Source: Calothrix sp. MO_192.B10 (GTDB taxonomy: Bacteria; Cyanobacteriota; Cyanobacteriia; Cyanobacteriales; Nostocaceae). From it: 32,972 nucleotides of DNA. Location: NCBI GenBank assembly GCA_030065055.1, contig JASJDS010000033.1:1-32972 (forward strand), in the 5' to 3' direction. The position numbers were made by a program, and so were the translations under genes. Below the pieces are notes generated by a model. It searched no databases. It was not told where the DNA came from and saw only the letters and a list, made by a program, of their open reading frames with translations. Below, one piece after another: positions 15,831 to 23,083 of the stretch (positions are counted from its first letter, which is position 1; each line of letters starts with the position of its first letter).

Positions 15831-15981
15831 TTGACATCTCCGGAAGTTATAGCGCTACGCGCAAGTAATAAGTAATAAGTAATAGACCTCTGGTAGAAAT
15901 TAAATATGCGTCAGCCAGAACCCTTGTAGAGACACGATATAGCCTCCTTTCGGGAAGAGCTACGCTAACGCGTCTCTACAT
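15831..15981. repeat. Repeat-filled spacer between the adhesin and CHAT genes
   Basis: Contains a palindromic TATAGCGCTACGCGC element (about 15847-15863), a heptamer tandem repeat AAGTAAT x3 (about 15863-15886), and an inverted repeat TGTAGAGAC (15925-15933) / GTCTCTACA (15972-15980) that encloses another spacer palindrome (AGCCTCC ... GCTAACG). None looks like a strong terminator, so read-through from the adhesin gene into the CHAT gene is possible. Confidence 0.6.
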
Positions 15982-18900
15982 TTAGGGAGCAGAACAAGAG
16001 GCAGATGTTTGCCAAGGACTGCGGGGGTTAACTTGCGGTGCTTGGGCTACTAAGTGCACGTTACCATTAGCATCAATTACCCAACCAGTAGCTTCCACAA
16101 TGGCAAGAGGAGAAACTGGAGAACTGGTGGTGACTGCTGGTGCTTGTGGCTGATTTTCAACTTTGGCGGAGTTTTGGACAGTGGTTCTGGGTTTTACCCA
16201 CTGTGTTAGGGTACTGGTATCTTGTAATGGTTCAGTGGGACTCAATGGTAAACCACCACGTCCTGTAGCCACAAAGGAACTCTGACTTTGGGGACTTCCT
16301 GGGGTGCAAGCGTTGGAGATTTGCTCGGAGGCATCCACCAAATTTGAGGGTAGTTCAACTAAGCCTTGACTGGGGTCTATTTCTGGTGTGTTTATAGTTA
16401 CATTACCAATAACCCCTAATTCCGAACTAGCTGTAATATCGCTATTTTCTGTTAGGCGCTCTTGGGAAAAAATACCGAAAATTCCCTTGGTTGAAATGTT
16501 AATATTACCACCATTACCTGTAAAGGCATTGGCGGTAATGTCGCTATTTTCTTTAGGGAGGGCGACAATGAAGGGGCTATTATTAATAGTGATATTACCG
16601 CCATTACCACCAAATTGCTGATTTCCGGCAGTGGTGGAGATTTGACTACCGTTGCGGAGTAATAGCAAGTCTTGCAGATTTAGGGTAATATTACCGCCTG
16701 TATTACTGCGGGTTTCAGCGGAGATGGTGCCATTGTCGAGGGTGAGGAAGCCTGCTGTGAGGTCGATATCACCGCCAATTCCTTCTCCTTGGCTATTCAC
16801 AGCGATAGTTGCTCCATCTCGGATAATAAAGGTTCTGGGGTCGATGATGATATTACCACCTTTACCCGTGGAACCTTCAGTTGTGTTGGCGAATATTCCT
16901 GTGTCTGAGTCAGAGAGGGTGATATTGTCTGTTACATTTAAGATGATATTACCTGCTGAAAATTGACTGGCAGTACGGCTAACAATTTGACCACCGTTAC
17001 TGGCTTCAAAAGTATTGGCGGTAATTTCGACAGTGCCTGCATCCCCTTCTCCAAGGGTATTGGTATTAACTTCGGCACCATTGGTAACTTCAAGGGAGTC
17101 AGTGGTAATGGATACACCCCCTGCTTTGCCCACTGCTCCAGATTCTACTCGGCTGAATGCCCCACTCTTACCTCTATCCTTATCTTCGCCATCAAATTTG
17201 ACCAAGTCAGTGGCATTAATGTTGACACTGCCAGCATCCCCAACTCCTCTGGTACTGGCATTAAGTTGGGCACCATTGATAACTTCAAGGGAGTCAGTGG
17301 TAATGGATACACCCCCTGCTTTGCCCACTGCATCAGAAGCCACAATGCTGCCTGCCGCACTGTCGTCAAATTTGACCAAATCATTGGCATTAATGGTGAT
17401 AGTGCCAGCATCCCCAATTCCTCCGGTACTGGCAGAAAGTGTGGCACCATTGGTAACTTCAAGGGAGCCAGTGGTAATGGATACACCCCCCGCTTTGCCC
17501 ACTGCTCCAACTTCCACTTGGCTGAATGCTCCACTGGGATCTCCATCAAATTTGACCAAACCAGTGGCATTAATAGTGACACTGCCAGCATCCCCAACTC
17601 CTCTAGTACTGGCATCAAATTGGGCACCATTGGTAACTTCAAGGGAGTTTGTGGTAATGGATACACCCCCCGCTTTGCCCATTGCATCAGGACCCACAAT
17701 GCTGCCTGCTCTACTGGGCAATTGATCCTTATCTATCCCATCAAATTTGACCAAATCATTGGCATTAATGGTGACACTGCCAGCATCCCCTTTTCCAAAG
17801 GTACTGGCATCAATTACGGCACTATTGGTAACTTCAAGGGAGCCAGTGGTAATGGATACACCCCCCGCTTTGCCCTCTGCTCCAAATGCCACTCGGCTGA
17901 ATGCTCCACTGGGATTTCCATCAAATTTGACCAAACCAGTGGCATTAATGGTGACACTGCCAGCATCCCCAATTCCTCTGGTACTGGCATCAAGCTGGGC
18001 ACCATTGGTAACTTCAAGGGAGTTTGTGGTAATGGATACACCCCCTGCTTTGCCCATTGCTCTAGGAGCTACTTGGCTGCCTGCTCCACTGGGAAATCCA
18101 TCCTTATCTACCCCATCAAATTTGACCACATCATTGGCATTAATGATGACACTGCCTGCATCCCCTTCTCCAAAGGTACTGGCAGAAAGTAGGGCACCAT
18201 TGGTAACTTCAAGGGATTTTGTGGTAATGGATACACCCCCTGCTTTGCCCACTGCTCCAGGAGCCACTTGGGTACCTGCTCCACTGGGATTTCCATCAAA
18301 CTTGACCAAATCAGTGGCATTAATGGTGACACTGCCAGCATCCCCAACTCCTCTGGTACTGGCATCAAGTACGCCACCATTGGTAACTTCAAGGGAACCA
18401 GTGGTAATAGTGACACTGCCTACATCCCCAACTCCAAAGGTACTGGCAGAAAGTTCGGCACCATTGGTAACTTCAAGGGAACCAGTGGTAACTGATACAT
18501 CCCCTGTATTACCTACCCCTCCAGGATTTACATCGTTAAAAGCAAAACTATTATCAAACAAAACATTATCGGTGGCATTAATTGTAATATCTCCTGCCTG
18601 AGCCTCTGGTGTACCCAAACCTGAGCGAATCCCAGCAAAAATTTCACTCCCTTCTCTTACCTCTAAATTCCGGGCATTAACCGTAATTGAGCCTCCCTCA
18701 CCAGCACTCACATCAACCCTTGCACCATTAATGGATACATCGGCTCTTGCTACATCATCAGGTATACTCAAACTCAGGTTCTTACCATCAACATTTAACC
18801 CTATCGTTCCATCACCTGCTAATCCTGCCAACTCCAATCGTCCACCTAAAGCATTCAATCTCCCTCCATCTATGGTGATGTCTCCACCCACTAGCAGTAA

Positions 18901-19521
18901 ACTCTGACCATCTGGTACTCTTAAGCCAAGAAGATTATCTCCTGCTGGTGCAATTGACCTACTTTCAATTCTTCCTGTCTGAAGTTGATTGAAGAAAAAT
19001 GCCGATGGATTTATTGTCAGTAATTGGGAGGGAGGCTGAGGATTTGTGGCACTGAAAAAGCCTTGATTCCCAAATTGAATCGCATTGGCTGTAGAACCCA
19101 CAAAGGAACTATTGACATCTAAACGTGCATTCTGTCCAAACACAATTCCATTAGGATTCACCAAAAAAAGGTTGGCATTACCCAAAACCCCCAGTGTCCC
19201 CAGAATATTAGAAACATTACTTCCCGTCACCCGCGTTAAAATATTCTCAATGCCACTGGGATTGGTAAAATATGCTCCTCGTCCTGACTCAATATTAAAT
19301 TCTGTAAAGCTGTGGAAGAGGTTCCCCCCGCGAATTGCACCCCCATCAATTCTGTCACTGGGAACTTCTCTGATAATCTGGTTGGGAATGACTACAGAGT
19401 TATCATTACTGCCAAGAGTATCATCTGGAATAATTTGCGCTTGAGCTCGAAAGATTGCACCCTGATTTATGTAGGTTAGGCTACCAGCGAAAAACCCAAT
19501 CAGGAAATAGATAAATCGCAT
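15982..19521 (-). CDS. Filamentous-haemagglutinin-like TPS adhesin with internal repeats
   Basis: 1179 aa. Signal peptide MRFIYFLIGFFAGSLTYINQ up to about FRAQAQ. Next the two-partner-secretion (haemagglutinin activation) domain, residues ~30-160: IRGGNLFHSFTEFNIESGRG, then NPNGIVFGQNARLDV; this domain is exported through an FhaC/HecB-type outer-membrane pore and starts the beta-helix. Residues ~335-840 are tandem repeats built on VGKAGGVSITT-SLEVTNGA-LSAST-G-GDAGSVTINA-LVKFDG. The tail has SSFVATGRGGLPLSPTEPL and ATGWVIDANGNVHLVAQAP, conserved at the C-terminus of cyanobacterial members. AGGAAAAGG precedes the ATG at 19521. No cognate FhaC-type pore is in the window. Likely exported or surface-bound. 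Confidence 0.92.
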   Translation of the reverse strand: MRFIYFLIGFFAGSLTYINQGAIFRAQAQIIPDDTLGSNDNSVVIPNQIIREVPSDRIDGGAIRGGNLFHSFTEFNIESGRGAYFTNPSGIENILTRVTGSNVSNILGTLGVLGNANLFLVNPNGIVFGQNARLDVNSSFVGSTANAIQFGNQGFFSATNPQPPSQLLTINPSAFFFNQLQTGRIESRSIAPAGDNLLGLRVPDGQSLLLVGGDITIDGGRLNALGGRLELAGLAGDGTIGLNVDGKNLSLSIPDDVARADVSINGARVDVSAGEGGSITVNARNLEVREGSEIFAGIRSGLGTPEAQAGDITINATDNVLFDNSFAFNDVNPGGVGNTGDVSVTTGSLEVTNGAELSASTFGVGDVGSVTITTGSLEVTNGGVLDASTRGVGDAGSVTINATDLVKFDGNPSGAGTQVAPGAVGKAGGVSITTKSLEVTNGALLSASTFGEGDAGSVIINANDVVKFDGVDKDGFPSGAGSQVAPRAMGKAGGVSITTNSLEVTNGAQLDASTRGIGDAGSVTINATGLVKFDGNPSGAFSRVAFGAEGKAGGVSITTGSLEVTNSAVIDASTFGKGDAGSVTINANDLVKFDGIDKDQLPSRAGSIVGPDAMGKAGGVSITTNSLEVTNGAQFDASTRGVGDAGSVTINATGLVKFDGDPSGAFSQVEVGAVGKAGGVSITTGSLEVTNGATLSASTGGIGDAGTITINANDLVKFDDSAAGSIVASDAVGKAGGVSITTDSLEVINGAQLNASTRGVGDAGSVNINATDLVKFDGEDKDRGKSGAFSRVESGAVGKAGGVSITTDSLEVTNGAEVNTNTLGEGDAGTVEITANTFEASNGGQIVSRTASQFSAGNIILNVTDNITLSDSDTGIFANTTEGSTGKGGNIIIDPRTFIIRDGATIAVNSQGEGIGGDIDLTAGFLTLDNGTISAETRSNTGGNITLNLQDLLLLRNGSQISTTAGNQQFGGNGGNITINNSPFIVALPKENSDITANAFTGNGGNINISTKGIFGIFSQERLTENSDITASSELGVIGNVTINTPEIDPSQGLVELPSNLVDASEQISNACTPGSPQSQSSFVATGRGGLPLSPTEPLQDTSTLTQWVKPRTTVQNSAKVENQPQAPAVTTSSPVSPLAIVEATGWVIDANGNVHLVAQAPQVNPRSPWQTSASCSAP
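17000..18510. repeat. Tandem coding repeats of the adhesin
   Basis: Seven modules containing VKFD(G/D) can be counted on the minus strand, about 180-200 bases each, with a shorter GSLEVTNGA-type repeat at the N-terminal side. Long modules with a D-K-D insert (VDKDG, IDKDQ, EDKDR) alternate with short ones (NPSGA, NPSGA/DPSGA), a two-module super-period. Nucleotide similarity is high enough to keep long open frames on the opposite strand, which are not genes. Confidence 0.85.
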
Positions 19522-19721
19522 TACCTTTTCCTAATAAAACTTTAGAATGTGGCAAATTTTACCATATTCATTTAGGTTTTGAATCCTCCCTTGTACATAT
19601 TGCAAACCTCCAGTTTGGAAATAGGACACCAACTTCAGTTACAGCGCAAACCTCCACAGTCGTTTAACTTCACTGATAACAATCATTGCTAATCTTTGTT
19701 ATTGACTGTAAACTTAAAGAG
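19522..19721. other. Spacer upstream of the adhesin gene
   Basis: No gene. Promoter elements for the minus-strand adhesin and the left end of the TnpB remnant must lie here, but none is clear. AAACCTCCA occurs twice (19606 and 19649 region). Confidence 0.35.
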
Positions 19722-20192
19722 AATCGATCACTTCTTGACGTTGGGATTGGTAACTTAAAGGATTTAATCAAATATAAAGTTACCGAGGCTGGGGGATTTT
19801 ATATTGAGGTTCCAACCAAAAAAGTAAAACCTTCTCAAACTTGCCCTAATTGCGGTCATCAAAAAAAGAAAACGTTAGCACAAAGAGAACACCATTGTGA
19901 GAAGTGCGGTTATCGATGTGATAGAGATGTAGCCGCAGCAATGGTAATGCTTAATCATGCAAGGGGTATGGAACGTGCCTCTACAGACTCAGATGAGTCA
20001 ACCTCTACTTGGTGTGGAAGCTTCAAGCAAGTTGCTCAAGTGAAGAGTCGGAAACGTGTATCGAGCGCGATAGCGGATACACGTAGTTCATTAACTCAAT
20101 ACTGTACTGCTATCCTACGGGTAGACGCGCAGTGGCTTCTGGAAGTAGCTAACGCAACGCAGAAGCAAGCTACAGTTAAGCTTGAAAACTAA
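19722..20192 (+). pseudogene. tnpB: C-terminal fragment of a second TnpB
   Basis: Homology begins near SLLDVGIGNLKDLIKYKVTE and includes the zinc ribbon (SQTCPNCGH ... HHCEKCGY) and the last RuvC Asp (RCDRDVAAAMVMLNHARG). The first ~300 residues, with the other two catalytic acidic residues, are missing. From about VKSRKRVSS on, the frame runs through sequence that in intact elements is non-conserved and overlaps the guide RNA region. It differs clearly from the intact TnpB at 8998-10203, so it comes from another element. It lies immediately upstream of the sigma-like gene. Confidence 0.8.
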
Positions 20193-20281
20193 AAAGAGCG
20201 TAGGTAAACCTGATAAGCTAGGAGGAAGTATCAAAATCTGAATAAATAATCACTTTTTAACAAAAATATTTTTAATTCCTT

Positions 20282-21469
20282 ATGCATTCTCGCCAAGATA
20301 TTACGGAATTATTCTCAACATTCGCGCAATTGTCAGCAGATAGATTCCGGAAATGGTTAACAGATCCCAAATTGCGCCGGAGTATCACAAAATGCTTAGA
20401 ATACAACCCAGAAGTATCAAAGGCAGAAAACTTTTGGGCAAGTTATTGGCACAAGCACTGGCAGAACCAATCCCATATTCTAGCCAAAATGCATTTGTCT
20501 GCTTATTTACAAGAAGCATGTTATTGGGCTGCGGAAACCACTGTTACCAAATTTACCAACACCCAATATAGTTTAGCTGACTACTTCCAATTAGCAAATG
20601 CTGAGGTGGAAAACATCCTCAAAGGCTTTAAACCTGAAATTAGCAATAACTTAAAAGCCTATGCCCAAATGGCAATTTCCAGTCGGTTGAGAGATAATTT
20701 ACGGCAGCGCAAAGAAGCTGATGGCTGCACTAATTGGGGATTATTACGCAAGGTAAGCAAAAAGCTGGTACTAGCATCTCTCTCACATGCTGGATTATCA
20801 CCAGCCATGATTGCCCAATATCGTTTAGCCTGGTGTTGTTTCAAAGAACTTTATATCCAGAATCACCCTGGAGGTACTAGTAAATTACCAGAACCAAATC
20901 ACCAACTTTGGGAAGCTATAGTCAATCTCTACAACAGCGAACGAATAAACCAATTAACTCAACTGACTCCACAATGCAGTGCAGATATCATTGAACAGTG
21001 GTTAACTAGTACTGCTACATATTTGCGTGCTTATCTTTATCCACCTGTGGGTTCCCTAGATGCCCTCAAGTCAGCAGATGACTCTAATATCACCTTGGAT
21101 TTGCCAGACCCCTCCTCTGACTCACTAATCGCAGATATCCTAGCCCAAGAGGATGCCCAAAACCGCCAAAATCAACTCTCGCAAATGCAAAATGTATTGT
21201 CAAAAGCTTTACAGGCTTGCAATGCACAATCCCAAGAAATACTTAAACTATACTACCAACAGGGACTTACTCAACAGGATATCATCAAACAATTACAGAT
21301 CAGCCAGCCTACAGTTTCTCGCCGGTTGATTAAAGCCAGAGAATCCTTGTTGGCAGCATTAATCAAATGGAGCCAGGAGACATTGAATATTTCTATAAGT
21401 TCCAACCAAATAAAAAATATGAGTTATTTTTTGGAAGAATGGTTGAGAACTAATTACAATTTAAGCTAA
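20282..21469 (+). CDS. Sigma-70-like regulator of the CHAT module
   Basis: 395 aa, soluble. The N-terminal half contains a region-2-like helical domain (ACYWAAETTVTKF, then SLADYFQLANAEVENILKGF, AYAQMAISSRLRDNLRQR). The C-terminal part has a region-4-type helix-turn-helix: AQSQEILKLYYQQGLTQQDI then QISQPTVSRRLIKARESLLA. Between them is a long insert (about 150-300) not found in ordinary ECF factors. Proteins of this layout occur in filamentous cyanobacteria next to DUF1822 genes, as here (59 bases to the next start). No ribosome binding site is obvious before ATG 20282. Its function as a sigma factor is inferred; target promoters are unknown. No anti-sigma factor is adjacent; DUF1822 or CHASE2-CHAT could take that role. 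Confidence 0.75.
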   Translation: MHSRQDITELFSTFAQLSADRFRKWLTDPKLRRSITKCLEYNPEVSKAENFWASYWHKHWQNQSHILAKMHLSAYLQEACYWAAETTVTKFTNTQYSLADYFQLANAEVENILKGFKPEISNNLKAYAQMAISSRLRDNLRQRKEADGCTNWGLLRKVSKKLVLASLSHAGLSPAMIAQYRLAWCCFKELYIQNHPGGTSKLPEPNHQLWEAIVNLYNSERINQLTQLTPQCSADIIEQWLTSTATYLRAYLYPPVGSLDALKSADDSNITLDLPDPSSDSLIADILAQEDAQNRQNQLSQMQNVLSKALQACNAQSQEILKLYYQQGLTQQDIIKQLQISQPTVSRRLIKARESLLAALIKWSQETLNISISSNQIKNMSYFLEEWLRTNYNLS

Positions 21470-21528
21470 TTCCACAATTACCATAAGGTGGTAAAAGGTT
21501 GTAAAAGAATAGTAAAAAGGTAGCAAAA

Positions 21529-22722
21529 ATGACTTGTGTATTTGCAGATCCAAGAGAATGGGAGTTAGAAATTTCACCAGCACTCCAAGCAGATTCTTGG
21601 CAGCAAAGCCAAGTTTATGCCACATCTAGTAGTCGTTGGTGCGCTTATATTAATCAAATTTGCCTGGATGTCTTTTTAAATTGCATACAGGCAGAGTATG
21701 TTGCTAATGCTACTGCCTGGGAATGCATCCCTGGTGTGCCTGGTTTTTGGGAATTCCTGAATGGCACAGTAGTTTTACTGGGACAGAAGCGAGTTGTGTT
21801 AATTCCCAGTGAGGCAATAGATGATGGGGAATTAGAAGTACCCCAAGAATGGGTAGATATTCCCAGTTGGGCAGCAGACTATTATATAGCAGTGCAAGTT
21901 AAACCAGATGGGGATTGGGTGCGATTTTGGGGCTATACAACCCATCAAGAACTCAAATCCTTGGCTAATTATGACCCAGTAGATAGAACTTATTGCCTAG
22001 ATGCCCAGGATTTAACCAAAGACCTCAATGCTTTCTGGATGACCTACCAATTTTCCACAGAAGAGATGAAAACTGCTGTATCTCCCCTACCAGAATTATC
22101 GGCTACCCAAGCAGAAAATCTCTGCCAACGGTTAAGTAATTCCTCTGTGGCTTTTCCTCGATTAGCAGTGCCATTTACAACTTGGGGAGCCTTGCTAGAA
22201 AATCAACAGTGGCGACAGAATTTATACCAAAAACTATACCAACAGCGACAACAGTTACAATCTTCTACAGAACAAGTTAATCTTAGTAATTGGTTGCAGG
22301 GCATTTACGAGACTTATTGGAACACCATTGAGACATTTTTGGACGCAAATTCTCAAAGTCTAGCTTTTAATTTAAGGAGTAGTTCTGGGTTAGGAAGTGC
22401 TAGTGTGAAACGAGCCAAGTTGATTGATTTGGGAATGCAAATAGAGTCTCAACAATTGGTGCTACTAGTTGCTTTGACACCTCAAGAAAACCAAGAAGTT
22501 AGTATTCGCGTGCAATTACATCCCGCTAATGGAGAAACTTATTTACCTGCTAATATTAAGCTGGCTTTGCTGACAGAATCAGGGGAAATAATTCAGTCAG
22601 TGCAAAGCCGAGAAGAAGATAACTACGTGCAATTACCGCGTTTTGATGGAGAGGTGGGAGAATGTTTTAGTATCCAAGTTGCTGTTGATGAATGGCAAAT
22701 AACAGAAAATTTTGTGGTTTAA
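21529..22722 (+). CDS. DUF1822 family protein
   Basis: 397 aa, soluble, no signal peptide. The family core is clear: VPQEWVDIPSWAADYYIAVQ, GDWVRFWGYTTHQELK and DRTYCLDAQDLTKDLNAFW. The C-terminal ~100 residues form a beta-rich domain (QLVLLVALTPQEN, VSIRVQLHPANGETYLPANI, LALLTESGEI) resembling regulatory domains found with such proteins. DUF1822 is restricted to cyanobacteria and its function is unknown; its steady partnership with a sigma-like gene upstream suggests that it modulates that regulator. The 59-base gap contains AAAGGTAG before ATG 21529. Confidence 0.88.
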   Translation: MTCVFADPREWELEISPALQADSWQQSQVYATSSSRWCAYINQICLDVFLNCIQAEYVANATAWECIPGVPGFWEFLNGTVVLLGQKRVVLIPSEAIDDGELEVPQEWVDIPSWAADYYIAVQVKPDGDWVRFWGYTTHQELKSLANYDPVDRTYCLDAQDLTKDLNAFWMTYQFSTEEMKTAVSPLPELSATQAENLCQRLSNSSVAFPRLAVPFTTWGALLENQQWRQNLYQKLYQQRQQLQSSTEQVNLSNWLQGIYETYWNTIETFLDANSQSLAFNLRSSSGLGSASVKRAKLIDLGMQIESQQLVLLVALTPQENQEVSIRVQLHPANGETYLPANIKLALLTESGEIIQSVQSREEDNYVQLPRFDGEVGECFSIQVAVDEWQITENFVV

Positions 22723-22895
22723 CACCAATCCGCATTTTAAAACGTAACTCTCAACAGGATGACGCGGGGACACACCGGACGCGGAGCGGGATGTTGTTTC
22801 TTCCCTTCAAGCTTTTGGGTTTAAGTCCCCCACCAATTATCCTTCTTCCTTCTTCCTTCTTCCTTCGTTAATTAACCCACAGAAATCCGGGTATA
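22723..22895. repeat. Repeat-rich spacer
   Basis: No gene. Contains GACGCGGGGACACACCGGACGCGG-type GC-rich dyads (about 22758-22785) and a CTTCTTCC short tandem repeat (about 22841-22866) like the one near 2590. Confidence 0.5.
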
Positions 22896-23081
22896 GACCT
22901 CTTGCAAAAGTGTTTCGTGGTGTAATGGAGGTTTATTCATTTTTGGGGTAGCCACTACTGTCGAGCGATCGCCACCGGATTCAATTATTCAAAAAAATGA
23001 AGAATTCTGGGTATCTTGTACGTAAATTTAGACAAAAAAATAGTATCTAATTATAGCAACAAAATATTTTTGCAAGAGGTC
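22896..23081. mobile_element. MITE-like element with 14-bp terminal inverted repeats
   Basis: GACCTCTTGCAAAA (22896-22909) is the exact reverse complement of 23068-23081. The 186-bp interior has no gene and is AT-rich, with a HIP1 site. The right end stops 2 bases before the ATG of the CHAT-CHASE2 gene, and its terminal AGAGGT is the nearest Shine-Dalgarno-like sequence to that start. No clear target duplication is seen. Confidence 0.7.
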
Positions 23082-23083
23082 CT

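Noticed and set aside
17000-18510. CRISPR-like regular repeats
   Set aside because: The repeats are coding, about 180-200 bases long, with variation spread through the unit and in frame; no short repeat/unique spacer pattern.
16388-18601. Long plus-strand open frames (up to ~409 codons) opposite the adhesin gene
   Set aside because: They mirror the adhesin repeats on the other strand, have biased repetitive composition (Ser/Thr/Pro or Gly/Asn/Ile), and lack a ribosome binding site. They exist because the repeats suppress stops in several frames.
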